Shown: positions 15,543 to 24,775, numbered from the stretch's first letter. The stretch: 64,000 nucleotides of DNA from Actinacidiphila acidipaludis (GCF_019890725.1 NZ_JAINZZ010000032.1:1-64000), one strand, 5' to 3'. Notes: a model not told the origin generated them from the sequence alone. Translations and numbers: made by a program.

Positions 15543-16703
15543 CTACGGCGTACCGCCCCCCGTGCCCCAACCGCTGCGGTAGGCGGCCCAGTCGCCGGTC
15601 GTGGCTCCGTCGGAACCGCGGGCTCCGGTGGTACTGCCGAAGTCGATGTAGAGCGACAGGCCGAACATGCGGCGGCCCCGGTCGTGCCGGGCCAGGGCGA
15701 CCCGGGCGCCGCGCACCGCGGCGTCCACCGTCTCGGCGTAGGCGTGGTGGCCCATGTTCTCGGTGTGGTAGCCGGGCAGGCCGATGATCAGATCGGTGCT
15801 GTGCGGGGTGGCGGCCAGCGCCAGCCCGGTCTGCTGGGCGACGTACCCGCCGAACAGCGACTTCGCGGGCATCGCGGTGTCGTAGGCCATCACGGCGATC
15901 TGGTCCACCCGGCGGGCGACCTGCCCGAAGTACGCCTGCGCCCACCACTTGGGGTGGCTGAAGGGCAGATGGGCGACGGCGTGCAGGCCGGGCAGCGGGT
16001 CGATCTGCGGCACCGCGACGGACAGCGGGACACCGCGCTCCTCGGTCAGGTCGTGGACGGAGTCGAGCAGTGCCAGGAAGTCCCGGTCGCCGGACGGGAC
16101 CGGTTCCAGGTCCAGGTGGACGCCGTCGAACCCGGCGTCCAGCACCTGCGCGCACGAGTCCCGCAGCCGGGCCCGCACCGCTGTGTCGCCCAGCCGGAGC
16201 CCGGATCTGCCGCCGCCCGCGACGACGTCGCCGAGCCATGCCTGCACCCGCACCCCGGGCAGCGACCGGTGCACGTCGGCGATGAACGACGCGGCGGCGG
16301 GGTAGAGCTTCGGGTCGAGGCTGCCGTCGTGCTCCAGGGGGCCGGTGTGGACGTAGAGGTCACGGATGCCGGTGCCCCGCACCCGGGAGCGCAGCAAGGC
16401 CATGCCGGCGGCGGTGCGGCGGCCGTCCACCCAGGCGTGGCCCAGCCACACCGCGTCATGGCCGCGACTGCGCCCGGCCGCCGCCGGATTGCCGGCGTAC
16501 TGGGCGCGCAGCGCCGTCGCGGCCGCCACCACGGCCAGCACGGCGATCACGGTCGCCAGCGTCACGGCGTGCCGCGTCCAGCGCATGGCCCGGCGGCGCG
16601 ACGGCGCCCGCTGGTTGAGGCAACGGACCGCACGGCAGACGACACGACCGGCGACGCGACGGATCACGCCACGGACGACCCGCGGGACCGGCGGATGAGA
16701 CAT
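15543..16703 (-). CDS. Exported GH18-like glycosidase-fold protein
   Basis: 386 residues from the ATG at 16703. A membrane/signal helix ([20 protein letters not shown]) is followed by a TIM-barrel-like domain. Two features recall glycoside hydrolase family 18: [11 protein letters not shown], which aligns with DxxDxDxE (the last Glu would be the acid; the second Asp is His here), and [11 protein letters not shown], like the family's QIMxYD strand. The fold also resembles putative sugar-hydrolase TIM barrels of unknown activity. The start is unsure; MRWTRH at 16586 would place the helix at the very N-terminus. It is divergent from the fuconate dehydratase gene, with a copy of the proposed FadR half-site over its start, so it may be coregulated. 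Confidence 0.6.
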   Translation of the reverse strand: MSHPPVPRVVRGVIRRVAGRVVCRAVRCLNQRAPSRRRAMRWTRHAVTLATVIAVLAVVAAATALRAQYAGNPAAAGRSRGHDAVWLGHAWVDGRRTAAGMALLRSRVRGTGIRDLYVHTGPLEHDGSLDPKLYPAAASFIADVHRSLPGVRVQAWLGDVVAGGGRSGLRLGDTAVRARLRDSCAQVLDAGFDGVHLDLEPVPSGDRDFLALLDSVHDLTEERGVPLSVAVPQIDPLPGLHAVAHLPFSHPKWWAQAYFGQVARRVDQIAVMAYDTAMPAKSLFGGYVAQQTGLALAATPHSTDLIIGLPGYHTENMGHHAYAETVDAAVRGARVALARHDRGRRMFGLSLYIDFGSTTGARGSDGATTGDWAAYRSGWGTGGGTP

Positions 16704-16709
16704 CCGATC
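16700..16709. promoter_or_regulatory. Possible FadR-type half-site at the GH18-like gene start
   Basis: ACATCCGATC differs at one base from the ACATCGGATC arm at 16765-16774 and lies across the proposed start codon of the divergent gene. Confidence 0.35.
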
Positions 16710-16737
16710 TGTAATCCACAAAGTTCTGGCTTCCCCC

Positions 16738-16767
16738 TGGACGAACCCCGGGCTGCGCCGCTATACA
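16738..16767 (+). promoter_or_regulatory. Promoter of the sugar operon
   Basis: The -35 is TGGACG (16738-16743) and the -10 is TATACA (16762-16767), with an 18-nt spacer. The inverted repeat at 16765-16794 begins inside the -10 and covers the expected start site, the classic position for repression. Confidence 0.5.
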
Positions 16768-16794
16768 TCGGATCATCAAGAAAAGATCCGATGT
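16765..16794. promoter_or_regulatory. Operator, 10-bp inverted repeat
   Basis: ACATCGGATC (16765-16774) and GATCCGATGT (16785-16794) are perfect inverted copies separated by 10 nt. The ACATCGGA part recurs in front of the FadR-family regulator gene at 24724, which points to that regulator as the binder (inference). Confidence 0.6.
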
Positions 16795-16812
16795 CTTGCG
16801 ACGGGAGTGTGC

Positions 16813-18129
16813 ATGAGTCCGACCATCACCGAGGTCGACGTCTACGACATCCGCTTTCCGACCTCGGAGCAGCTCGACGGCTCGGACGCCATGAACCCCG
16901 ATCCCGACTACTCGGCCGCCTACGTCGTGCTCCGTACCGACGCTCCCGGCGGCCTCGCGGGGTACGGCCTGTGCTTCACGATCGGGCGCGGCAACGACGT
17001 GGTCGCCGCCGCGATCCGAACACTGCGACCTTATGTCGTCGGGCGCGCGGTGGACAGTGTCACGGGCGATCTTGGCGCCTTCTACCGGCTGCTCACCCAC
17101 GACTCCCAACTGCGCTGGCTCGGCCCGGAGAAGGGCGTGATGCACATGGCGGCGGGCGCCGTGGTCAACGCCGCCTGGGACCTGGCCGCCCGCCAGGCCG
17201 GCCGCCCGGTCTGGGAGTTGCTTGCCGCCATGACGCCCGAGCAGATCGTCGGACTCGTCGACTTCCGTTACCTCAGCGACGCGCTCACCCCGGACGAGGC
17301 GCTGGAGATCCTGCGCCGCGCCGAGCCCGGCAAGGCCGAACGCGCCGCGCTGCTGCGCCGCGAGGGCTACCCCGCCTACACCACGGAGCCCGGCTGGCTC
17401 GGCTACTCCGACGAGAAGCTCACCCGGCTGGCCAAGGAGGCGGTCGCCGCGGGCTTCCGCCAGATCAAGCTGAAGGTCGGCGCCGACCTCGACGACGACC
17501 TGCGCCGCCTGCGGCTGGCCCGGGACGCGGTCGGCGACGGCGTGCGGATCGCCGTGGACGCCAACCAGCGCTGGGACGTCGCCGAGGCGGTCTCCTGGAT
17601 GACCGCCCTCGCGCCCTTCGAGCCCTACTGGATCGAGGAGCCCACCAGCCCGGACGACGTGCTCGCCCACGCGGCGGTGCGCGCCTCCCAGCCGGTGCCG
17701 GTCGCCACCGGTGAACACGTCGCCAACCGCGTGGTGTTCAAGCAGCTGCTGCAGGCCGGCGCGGTGGACTTCGTGCAGATCGACGCGGCCCGGGTGGGCG
17801 GCCTCAACGAGAACATCGCGATCCTGCTGCTCGCCGCCAAGTTCGGCGTCCCGGTGTGCCCGCACGCCGGCGGCGTGGGACTGTGCGAACTCGTCCAGCA
17901 CCTGTCGATGTTCGACTTCGTGGCCGTCTCGGGCACCCAGGAGAACCGGATCATCGAGTACGTGCCGCACCTGCACGAGCACTTCACCGACCCGGTCGTG
18001 GTGGAGAACGGCCGCTACCGCGCGCCCGACGCTCCCGGCTTCTCCGCCCGTATGGTCCCCGAGTCCCTCGCCGACTACCGCTACCCCGACGGTCCGGTGT
18101 GGACCGCACGACAGGAGCTGGCCCGATGA
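16813..18129 (+). CDS. L-fuconate dehydratase (enolase superfamily)
   Basis: 438 residues, the length of L-fuconate dehydratase, which removes water from L-fuconate to give 2-keto-3-deoxy-L-fuconate. Superfamily residues are visible: IKLKVGAD (KxK, catalytic Lys near 220), VDANQRW (Asp ligand near 248), IEEPTSPDD and GEH (Glu ligands), and HAGGVGLCE (catalytic His near 350). The segment [19 protein letters not shown] is typical of this subgroup. Cytoplasmic and Mg-dependent. The ATG at 16813 follows GGGAG with 5 nt spacing; a GTG two codons earlier (16807) overlaps that site. It is the first gene of the operon and overlaps the next by 4 nt. Confidence 0.88.
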   Translation: MSPTITEVDVYDIRFPTSEQLDGSDAMNPDPDYSAAYVVLRTDAPGGLAGYGLCFTIGRGNDVVAAAIRTLRPYVVGRAVDSVTGDLGAFYRLLTHDSQLRWLGPEKGVMHMAAGAVVNAAWDLAARQAGRPVWELLAAMTPEQIVGLVDFRYLSDALTPDEALEILRRAEPGKAERAALLRREGYPAYTTEPGWLGYSDEKLTRLAKEAVAAGFRQIKLKVGADLDDDLRRLRLARDAVGDGVRIAVDANQRWDVAEAVSWMTALAPFEPYWIEEPTSPDDVLAHAAVRASQPVPVATGEHVANRVVFKQLLQAGAVDFVQIDAARVGGLNENIAILLLAAKFGVPVCPHAGGVGLCELVQHLSMFDFVAVSGTQENRIIEYVPHLHEHFTDPVVVENGRYRAPDAPGFSARMVPESLADYRYPDGPVWTARQELAR

Positions 18130-18923
18130 CCACGCCCGCACCCGCCTCCCTCGCCCAGGACTTCGCCGGCCTCACCGCGCTGGTCACCGGAGGCGCCTCC
18201 GGCATCGGCGCGGCGACCGCGGCGCTGCTCACCGCCCGCGGCGCCCGGGTCGCCGTCCTCGACCGCGACGTGACGGGCGCGCCCGAGGGCACCGTCCCGC
18301 TGGTCGCCGACGTCACCTCGGACGAGGCGGTACGGGCCGCGGTCGGCGCGGCCGTCGAGGAACTGGGCGCGCTGCACGCCGTCGTGGGCAACGCCGGGAT
18401 CGGCGCCATCGGCACGGTCGAGGACAACGCGGACGACGAGTGGCAGCGGGTCCTGGACATCAACGTCCTGGGCATGGTCCGCACCGCTCGCGCCGCGCTG
18501 CCGCACCTGCGCAAGTCCGCGCAGGACCGGCCGGGTTGCGCGTCCATCACCCTCACCTGTTCCATCGCCGCCACCGCCGGGCTGCCGCAGCGCGCCCTGT
18601 ACAGCGCGAGCAAGGGCGCGGTGCTCGCGCTGACCCTGGCGATGGCGGCCGACCACGTACGCGAGGGCGTCCGGGTCAACTGCGTCAACCCCGGGACCGC
18701 GGACACCCCGTGGATCGGCCGGCTGCTCGGTCAGGCCGACGACCCGGCCGCCGAACGCGCCGCGCTCGACGCCCGCCAGCCGATGGGCCGGCTGGTCAGC
18801 GCCGACGAGGTCGCCGCGGCCATCGCCTACCTGGCGAGCCCCGCGGCGGCGAGCGTGACGGGCACCGCGCTGGCGGTCGACGGCGGCATGCAGGGCCTGC
18901 GCCTGCGCCCCGCCACCGGCTGA
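18126..18923 (+). CDS. SDR-family dehydrogenase, probably 2-keto-3-deoxy-L-fuconate dehydrogenase
   Basis: 265 residues, a classical short-chain dehydrogenase with NAD-binding VTGGASGIG (about 21-29), ADVTS, VGNAGIG, catalytic Ser (TCSIAA), YSASKGAV (Tyr and Lys near 160-164) and [10 protein letters not shown]. The C-terminal DGGMQGLRL ends the family pattern. Its start (ATGA) overlaps the dehydratase stop, so the two are translationally coupled. From context it should oxidise the dehydratase product at C4, giving 2,4-diketo-3-deoxy-L-fuconate. Sequence alone would allow other sugar-acid substrates. Confidence 0.82.
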   Translation: MTTPAPASLAQDFAGLTALVTGGASGIGAATAALLTARGARVAVLDRDVTGAPEGTVPLVADVTSDEAVRAAVGAAVEELGALHAVVGNAGIGAIGTVEDNADDEWQRVLDINVLGMVRTARAALPHLRKSAQDRPGCASITLTCSIAATAGLPQRALYSASKGAVLALTLAMAADHVREGVRVNCVNPGTADTPWIGRLLGQADDPAAERAALDARQPMGRLVSADEVAAAIAYLASPAAASVTGTALAVDGGMQGLRLRPATG

Positions 18924-18960
18924 CCGCCGCCACCCGTACCGCGTACCGCCCGAACGGCAC

Positions 18961-19080
18961 CACCGCCCGAACGGCTCCACCGCTCCACCGCTCCGACAGC
19001 ACCGCCGCACGACAGCACCGCAGCACCACCGCACCGCACCCGCATCAGCACCAGTACCGCACGTACCGAGCAGACCCTCG
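18961..19080 (+). other. C-rich, G-poor intra-operon spacer
   Basis: Within the 180-nt gap between the SDR gene and the binding-protein gene, these 120 nt contain 61 C and 25 G, with short repeats such as CTCCACCG. No ORF with a ribosome site is present. Such unstructured C-over-G RNA resembles Rho-loading sequence or an mRNA processing region (inference). Confidence 0.4.
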
Positions 19081-19103
19081 AACCCGAAAGGCAGGTCTCG
19101 CTG

Positions 19104-20141
19104 ATGAGACTGCGCACGACGACCGTGGCGGCCTGTGCCGCCCTGCTCGCGGTCACCGCTCTCGCCGGCTGCAACAGAGGCAGTGACGACAAGGCCGGCG
19201 GCTCCGGCAAGGTCGGCATCGACCTGCCGCGCTCCGACAGCGACTTCTGGAACTCCTACCAGAACTACATCGAGCAGGGTGTCAAGTCCGGCGTCGTCTC
19301 CGCGCTGCCGCGCAGCAACTCGCAGAACGACATCGGCAAGCTCGTCGCCAACGTGCAGACCTTCGTCGACCAGGGCGCCAAGGCGATCGTGATGGCCCCG
19401 CAGGACACCGGCGCCATCGCCTCGACCCTGCAGACCCTGGCCGGCAAGCACATCCCGGTGATCAGCGTGGACACCCGCCCGGACAAGGGGCAGGTGTACA
19501 TGGTGGTCCGCGCCGACAACCGGGCCTACGGCACCAAGGCGTGCGACTACCTCGGCCAGCAGCTCGAGGGCAAGGGCAAGGTCGTCGAGTTCGAGGGCGC
19601 GCTGGACTCCATCAACGGCCGTGACCGCTCCGAGGCGTTCGCGTCCTGCATGAAGAGCAAGTACCCGGCGATCAAGGTGATCGCGCTGGCCACCGACTGG
19701 AAGGGCGACGTCGCCTCGGCGAAGCTGCAGACCACGCTCGCCTCCGACCCGGACATCAACGGCATCTACATGCAGGCCGGCGGCGTCTTCCTGCAGCCGA
19801 CCCTCGCGCTGCTCCAGCAGAAGCACCTGCTCAAGCCGCCCGGGACGCCCGGCCACATCACGATCATCTCCAACGACGGCATCCCCGAGGAGTTCAAGGC
19901 GATCAAGGCGGGCCAGATCGACGCCACCATCTCCCAGCCGGCCGACCTGTACGCCAAGTACGCGCTGTACTACGCCAAGGAGGCGCTGGCCGGGAAGACC
20001 TTCCAGCCCGGCCCGACCGACCACGACTCCACCATCATCAAGATCCCCAACGGCCTGGAGGACCAGCTCCCGGCGCCGCTGGTGACCAAGGACAACGTGG
20101 ACGACCCCAAGCTGTGGGCCAACCAGCTCGGGAAGAGCTGA
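19104..20141 (+). CDS. Sugar ABC transporter substrate-binding lipoprotein
   Basis: 345 residues. A lipoprotein signal ends in LAGC (C22), so the mature protein should be lipid-anchored outside the membrane. The rest is a periplasmic-binding-protein type I fold (RbsB/ribose-type), with SDSDFWNSYQNYIEQGV, AIVMAPQDTGAI, VISVDTRPD and a hinge around ISNDGIPEEFKAIKAGQ. It captures the sugar for the permease encoded next. The locus suggests L-fucose or a related 6-deoxy sugar. AAGGCAGG precedes the ATG. The long C-rich leader may allow higher expression than the ATPase and permease. Confidence 0.9.
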   Translation: MRLRTTTVAACAALLAVTALAGCNRGSDDKAGGSGKVGIDLPRSDSDFWNSYQNYIEQGVKSGVVSALPRSNSQNDIGKLVANVQTFVDQGAKAIVMAPQDTGAIASTLQTLAGKHIPVISVDTRPDKGQVYMVVRADNRAYGTKACDYLGQQLEGKGKVVEFEGALDSINGRDRSEAFASCMKSKYPAIKVIALATDWKGDVASAKLQTTLASDPDINGIYMQAGGVFLQPTLALLQQKHLLKPPGTPGHITIISNDGIPEEFKAIKAGQIDATISQPADLYAKYALYYAKEALAGKTFQPGPTDHDSTIIKIPNGLEDQLPAPLVTKDNVDDPKLWANQLGKS

Positions 20142-20145
20142 CCCG

Positions 20146-21699
20146 ATGACCAACGGCACCAACGACACCAAAGGCACGGCCCCGCCGCCGGCCGTCCACG
20201 CCGAGGGCATCGTCAAGCGGTTCGGGCCCACCCTCGCCCTCGACCGGGTGGGCATCACCGTGGAGGCCGGGGACTCGCACGCCCTCGTCGGGCGCAACGG
20301 CGCGGGCAAGTCCACCCTCGTCTCGGTGCTGACCGGGCTGCACGTGCCCGACGCCGGGCAGGTCTCGTTCCAGGGGGCCCCGGCGCCGGCCGCCGGGGAC
20401 ACCGCGGCCTGGCAGTCCAAGGTCGCCTGCGTCTACCAGAAGTCCATGGTGGTGCCCGACCTGACCGTCGCGGAGAACCTGTTCCTCGGCCGGCTCGGGT
20501 CCGGCCGGATCCGCTGGTCGGCGCTGCGGGAGCGGGCCCGCGACCTGCTGGCCGAGTACGGGGTCGATGTCGACCCCGCCGCGCGGGCCGGCGATCTGAC
20601 GGTCGAGCAGGGGCAGTTCGTCGAGATCGCGCGGGCGCTGTCGTTCGGCGCCCGGTTCATCATCCTCGACGAGCCGACCGCGCAGCTCGACGCCGCCGGC
20701 ATCGAGCGGCTGTTCGGCAAGCTGCGTGAACTGCAGCGGCAGGGCGTGGCGTTCCTGTTCATATCGCACCACCTGCAGGAGGTCTACGACCTGTGCAGCA
20801 CCGTCACGGTCTACCGCGACGCCCGCCATGTGCTGACCGCGCCCGTCGCGGACCTCGGCAAGGCGGAGCTCGTGGCGGCGATGACGGGGGAGGACGCGGG
20901 ACCGCAGGCCGCCGGCTGGCATGCCGGTGCGGCGGCCGGCACCGGCGACGCGGAGCCGGTGCTGCACGCCGAGGGGCTCGCCCTGGACGGCGTGTACGAC
21001 CCGATCGACTTCGCCGTGCGTCCCGGTGAGGTGGTGGGCCTGGCCGGGGCCACCGCCAGCGGCAACACCGCGCTCGGCGAGACCCTGGTGGGTCTGCGCA
21101 AGGCCACCGCGGGCCGCACCCTGGTCGGCGGCCGGGCGGTGCGCCCCGGAAGCGTCCCGCACGCCCTGAACGCCGGGATCGGCTACGTGCCCGAGGACCG
21201 GCACCGCCAGGGCCTGGTGCTGGGCCGCAGCGTCGCGGAGAACGCCACCCTCTCGGTGACCGACCAGCTCGGCCCGTACGGCACCGTCCTGCCGTCCAGG
21301 ACCCGGACGTTCGCCGAGCGCATGATCGCGTCGCTGGACATCAAGACCTCGGGGCCCGCGCAGCCGGTCTCCGACCTGTCCGGCGGCAACCAGCAGAAGG
21401 TCGTCATCGCCCGCGCGCTGGCCCGCGAGCCGCGGGTCCTGGTGGCCATCCGGCCCACCGCGGGCGTCGACGTGAAGTCCAAGGACTCGCTGCTGTCCGT
21501 GGTGCGGGGCGTCGCCGAACGTGGCGACGCGGCCGTCATCGTCTCCGACGAACTGGACGACCTGCGGGTGTGCGACCGGGTGATCGCCCTGTTCCACGGG
21601 CGGGTGATCGCCGAGTTCGGCAGCGGATGGAGTGACCGGGACCTGGTCTCGGCGATGGAAGGGCTGCCCTCGGGCGGCGGCAAGGGAGCCGAGGAATGA
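20146..21699 (+). CDS. Sugar ABC transporter ATPase (double NBD)
   Basis: 517 residues, two fused nucleotide-binding domains of the RbsA/MglA type. NBD1 has Walker A GRNGAGKST (about 47-55), a signature read as LTVEQGQ, Walker B FIILDEPT, and the H-loop ISHH. NBD2 has the signature LSGGNQQK but a Walker A of AGATASGNTA without Lys and a Walker B of VLVAIRPT without Asp-Glu, so it probably does not hydrolyse ATP. Loss of the second Walker A Lys is common in this family; loss of the Walker B Glu is less so. It sits 4 nt behind the binding protein and overlaps the permease by 4 nt. Confidence 0.92.
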   Translation: MTNGTNDTKGTAPPPAVHAEGIVKRFGPTLALDRVGITVEAGDSHALVGRNGAGKSTLVSVLTGLHVPDAGQVSFQGAPAPAAGDTAAWQSKVACVYQKSMVVPDLTVAENLFLGRLGSGRIRWSALRERARDLLAEYGVDVDPAARAGDLTVEQGQFVEIARALSFGARFIILDEPTAQLDAAGIERLFGKLRELQRQGVAFLFISHHLQEVYDLCSTVTVYRDARHVLTAPVADLGKAELVAAMTGEDAGPQAAGWHAGAAAGTGDAEPVLHAEGLALDGVYDPIDFAVRPGEVVGLAGATASGNTALGETLVGLRKATAGRTLVGGRAVRPGSVPHALNAGIGYVPEDRHRQGLVLGRSVAENATLSVTDQLGPYGTVLPSRTRTFAERMIASLDIKTSGPAQPVSDLSGGNQQKVVIARALAREPRVLVAIRPTAGVDVKSKDSLLSVVRGVAERGDAAVIVSDELDDLRVCDRVIALFHGRVIAEFGSGWSDRDLVSAMEGLPSGGGKGAEE

Positions 21700-22733
21700 G
21701 CGACACCAGCCAGCTGACCGCCGACGCCGCCGTGCCCGGCGCGGGCAGACGGCCCGTACCGCGCATCCAGGTGGGCCGCTACCGGGACCTGTCCCTGCTG
21801 CCGGTGATCTTCGTCCTCGGCGTGATCGGCTTCATCGTCTCGCCCGCCTTCCTCACCTCAGACAACCTCATCGGGGTGCTGCAGCAGACCAGCGAGCTGA
21901 GCCTGCTGGTGCTCGGCGAGGCGATGATCCTGATCTGCGGCCGGATGGACCTGTCACTGGAGTCCACCATCGGTGTGGCCCCGGTGGTCGCCATGTGGCT
22001 GGTCATGCCGAGCAGCGGCTCCGCCACCTACCACGGCATCGGGCTGCTGCCCGGCTGGATGTCGATACCCGCCTGCCTGGTGGTCGGCCTGCTGATCGGC
22101 GGCTTCAACGGGTTCATGATCCTGAAACTGCGGGTCAACGGCTTCATCGCCACCCTCGGCATGCTCACCATGCTGCGCGGCCTGCAGGACGGCATCTCGC
22201 AGGGCAAGTCCATCGTCGAGGTGCCGGCGTCCTTCTCCTACCTCGGCAAGGCGTCCTGGATCGGGGCGCCCGCCGCGGTGTGGATCTGCCTGGTGCTGTT
22301 CGCGCTCGGCGGCCTCGCGCTGGGCTACCTGCGGCACGGACGGGCGCTGTACGCGATCGGCGGCAACACCGAGGCGGCCCGGGCGGCCGGCATCCGGGTG
22401 GACCGGATCACCTGGATCGTGCTGGCCCTCGGCTCGCTGCTGGCCGCGTTCGCCGGTGTGCTCTACGTCGGCCACTACGGCGCGGTGTCCTCCACCCAGG
22501 GCGACGGCTGGATCTTCCAGGTCTTCGCCGCCACCGTCATCGGCGGCGTCAGCCTCAACGGCGGCCGGGGCACCCTCTTCGGGGCCCTCACCGGCGTGAT
22601 CGCGCTGCAGCTCGTGGTCAACGTGACGACGCTCGGCGGGGTGCCGCCGCTGTGGGACAAGTTCCTCTACGGTGCCATCATCATCGTCGCCCTGATCATC
22701 TCCCGCTTCGCCAGCGGCGAGAAACAGGACTGA
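21696..22733 (+). CDS. Sugar ABC transporter permease
   Basis: 345 residues, BPD_transp_2 (RbsC-like) integral membrane permease with about nine hydrophobic segments. The family signatures GRMDLSLES, FIATLGMLTMLRG, YAIGGNTEAARAAGI (the ATPase-contacting loop) and VIGGVSLNGGRGT are all present. The first ~30 residues are cytoplasmic. ATGA start/stop overlap with the ATPase gene. Only one permease is encoded, so it presumably forms a homodimer. Confidence 0.92.
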   Translation: MSDTSQLTADAAVPGAGRRPVPRIQVGRYRDLSLLPVIFVLGVIGFIVSPAFLTSDNLIGVLQQTSELSLLVLGEAMILICGRMDLSLESTIGVAPVVAMWLVMPSSGSATYHGIGLLPGWMSIPACLVVGLLIGGFNGFMILKLRVNGFIATLGMLTMLRGLQDGISQGKSIVEVPASFSYLGKASWIGAPAAVWICLVLFALGGLALGYLRHGRALYAIGGNTEAARAAGIRVDRITWIVLALGSLLAAFAGVLYVGHYGAVSSTQGDGWIFQVFAATVIGGVSLNGGRGTLFGALTGVIALQLVVNVTTLGGVPPLWDKFLYGAIIIVALIISRFASGEKQD

Positions 22734-22736
22734 GGA

Positions 22737-22779
22737 CCGCGCCCCGGACGCCCGGCCGCAGGCCGGGCCCCGGGCGCGG
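22737..22779 (+). terminator. Two-part hairpin after the permease gene
   Basis: GCCCGGCC (22750-22757) pairs with GGCCGGGC (22761-22768) across GCA, and outside it CCGCGCCCCGG (22737-22747) pairs with CCGGGCGCGG (22770-22779). It begins 4 nt after the stop and probably ends or attenuates the first half of the operon before the sugar dehydrogenase gene. Confidence 0.6.
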
Positions 22780-22850
22780 CGGGGAGCACCCGTCACCGAA
22801 CAGGAACACCAGCACCCGGAACCCCCGGCACGCAAGGAGAAGACCGCCCC

Positions 22851-23837
22851 ATGCCCGTACCGGCACTGCCCCGGCTCGGCCTCGGCTGCGCCCCCCTGGC
22901 CAACCTCTACCGCGCCGTCACCGAGGAGGAGGCCGAGGCCGCGGTGGCCGCCGCGTTCGACACCGGCGCCACCTACTTCGACACCGCGCCGCACTACGGA
23001 CTCGGCCTGTCCGAGGAGCGGCTGGGACGCGCGCTGGCGGGCCGGGACCGTGCGTCGTACGTGCTGTCCACCAAGGTCGGGCGCCGGCTGCGGGACCTGG
23101 GCCCGGGTGAGGAGCCGGACGGCCAGGGCTTCGCCGACACCCCGCGGCGGGCCCGCGTCTGGGACTTCACCCCCGACGGCATCCGCGCCGCGCTGGAGGG
23201 CTCCCTGGAGCGGCTCGGCGTGGACGCGGTGGACGTCGTGTACCTGCACGACGTGGAGGACCACCTGGAGGAGATCCACGACGGCGGCTTCGCGGCCCTC
23301 GCCGAACTGCGCGACCAGGGCGTCGTGAAGGCCATCGGCTTCGGGATGAACTACAGCGGGGTGCTGGCCGAACTCGTCACCGCGTTCGACGTGGACGTGG
23401 TGCTCTGCGCCGGCCGCTGGACGCTGCTGGAGCGCACCGCGCTGGACGACCTGCTGCCGGTGTGCGAACAGCGCGGCACCAAGGTGGTCGTCGGCGGCGT
23501 CTACAACTCGGGTGTGCTGGCCGACCCGCGGCCCGGCGCCCCCTACAACTACACTGCCGCACCGGAGGAGTTGCTGCGCCGTGCCCAGCGCATGGCGGCG
23601 GTGTGCGGCGAGTTCGGGGTGCCGCTGCGCGCCGCGGCGCTGCGCTTCCCGTTCGGCCACCCGTCCGTCGTCTCCGCCGTCGTGGGCGCGGCGGGCGAGG
23701 CCGAGGTCCGGGACAACGCGGCGATGTTCGCCCACGACATCCCGGACGACATGTGGCACGCGCTCGTCGCCCACGGGCTGCTGGACGAGGACGTGCCGCT
23801 GCCGCTGTCGGCCGCCGCCACCAACGCCGGGGAGTGA
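22851..23837 (+). CDS. Aldo/keto reductase, probable L-fucose (D-threo-aldose) 1-dehydrogenase
   Basis: 328 residues, AKR fold. The start LPRLGLGCAPLANLYRAVTEEEA, catalytic Asp/Tyr in FDTAPHYGLG, Lys in LSTKVGR and His in YLHDVED match the family. GRWTLLERTALDDLLPVC and GGVYNSGVL match the branch that oxidises L-fucose, D-arabinose and related sugars to lactones. The expected reaction is L-fucose plus NAD(P)+ to L-fucono-1,5-lactone. The next gene encodes a matching lactonase 4 nt downstream, which supports this. AAGGAGAAGA precedes the ATG. Confidence 0.85.
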   Translation: MPVPALPRLGLGCAPLANLYRAVTEEEAEAAVAAAFDTGATYFDTAPHYGLGLSEERLGRALAGRDRASYVLSTKVGRRLRDLGPGEEPDGQGFADTPRRARVWDFTPDGIRAALEGSLERLGVDAVDVVYLHDVEDHLEEIHDGGFAALAELRDQGVVKAIGFGMNYSGVLAELVTAFDVDVVLCAGRWTLLERTALDDLLPVCEQRGTKVVVGGVYNSGVLADPRPGAPYNYTAAPEELLRRAQRMAAVCGEFGVPLRAAALRFPFGHPSVVSAVVGAAGEAEVRDNAAMFAHDIPDDMWHALVAHGLLDEDVPLPLSAAATNAGE

Positions 23838-23841
23838 ACCG

Positions 23842-24708
23842 TTGCGCATCGACGCCCACCACCACCTGTGGGACCTGGACCGGCGTCCCCAGCCCTGGCT
23901 GACCGGTCCCGCGCTCGACCCGATCGCCCGCACCTTCCGGCTGGACGAGCTGCGCCCGCTGCTCGCCGCCCACGGCATCGACGCGACCGTGGTCGTCCAG
24001 TCCAGCTCCTCGCTGCCGGAGACCCGCGAACTGCTGGACATCGCCGCGGAGTCGGACGGGCTGGTGGCCGGTGTGGTCGGCTGGGCCGACCTCACCGACC
24101 CCGCGCTGCCCGAGGTGCTCGCCGGCCTCCGCGGCCCGCTGGTGGGCATCCGGCACCAGGTGCAGGACGAGCCCGACCCGCGGTGGCTGACCCGGCCCGA
24201 GGCGCACACCGGGCTGCGGGCCGTGGCCGCCGCCGGGCTGGTCTACGACCTGCTGGTCACACCGGTGCAGCTGGCGGCGGCCCTGGACACCGCACGGGCG
24301 CTGCCCGAGGTGCCCTTCGTACTCGACCACTGTGCCAAACCGCCGATCGCGGCCGGCGGCTGGGAGCCGTGGGCCGGGCAGATCACGGCGCTCGCCGCGC
24401 TGCCCAACGTGAGCTGCAAGCTGTCCGGCCTGATCACCGAGGCCGACTGGGAGGGCTGGCGGCCGCAGGACGTCCTGCCGTACGCCCGGCACGTCCTGGA
24501 CGCCTTCGGCCCCGAGCGGGTGATGTTCGGCTCGGACTGGCCGGTGGCGACGCTGGCCGGGCGGTACGCGGACGTGTTCGCCCTCGCCGAGCAGGCGGTC
24601 GCCGCGCTGGGCGCCGCCGAGCGCGACGCGGTGTTCGGCGGCACCGCCGTCCGCGTGTACGGGCTCCCGGCCGATGCCCGCCCGGCGCGGGCCGGGGCTG
24701 GGTCATAA
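23842..24708 (+). CDS. Amidohydrolase-fold lactonase, probable L-fuconolactonase
   Basis: 288 residues, amidohydrolase_2 family. RIDAHHHLWDL at the start gives the HxH metal motif. Further residues are GIRHQVQDE, VLDHCAKPP (metal His), VSCKLSGLIT and MFGSDWPV (catalytic Asp). It should hydrolyse the aldonolactone made by the neighbouring dehydrogenase. The start is the unusual TTG at 23842, chosen because the conserved RIDAHHHLW follows at once and GGGGAG lies 7 nt before it. Only 4 nt separate it from the upstream stop. Confidence 0.85.
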   Translation: MRIDAHHHLWDLDRRPQPWLTGPALDPIARTFRLDELRPLLAAHGIDATVVVQSSSSLPETRELLDIAAESDGLVAGVVGWADLTDPALPEVLAGLRGPLVGIRHQVQDEPDPRWLTRPEAHTGLRAVAAAGLVYDLLVTPVQLAAALDTARALPEVPFVLDHCAKPPIAAGGWEPWAGQITALAALPNVSCKLSGLITEADWEGWRPQDVLPYARHVLDAFGPERVMFGSDWPVATLAGRYADVFALAEQAVAALGAAERDAVFGGTAVRVYGLPADARPARAGAGS

Positions 24709-24723
24709 TGGACCGAGGGCAAG

Positions 24724-24731
24724 ACATCGGA
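24724..24731. promoter_or_regulatory. Copy of the sugar-operon half-site before the FadR-type gene
   Basis: ACATCGGA repeats exactly the arm of the operator at 16765 and lies 45 nt before the regulator's ATG. A possible -10 CATAAT is at 24704-24709. Autoregulation is the simplest reading. Confidence 0.4.
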
Positions 24732-24775
24732 GGTCTGGCGGAGGCGCCACGAGACCTGGACCAGGGGAGGCGCTG

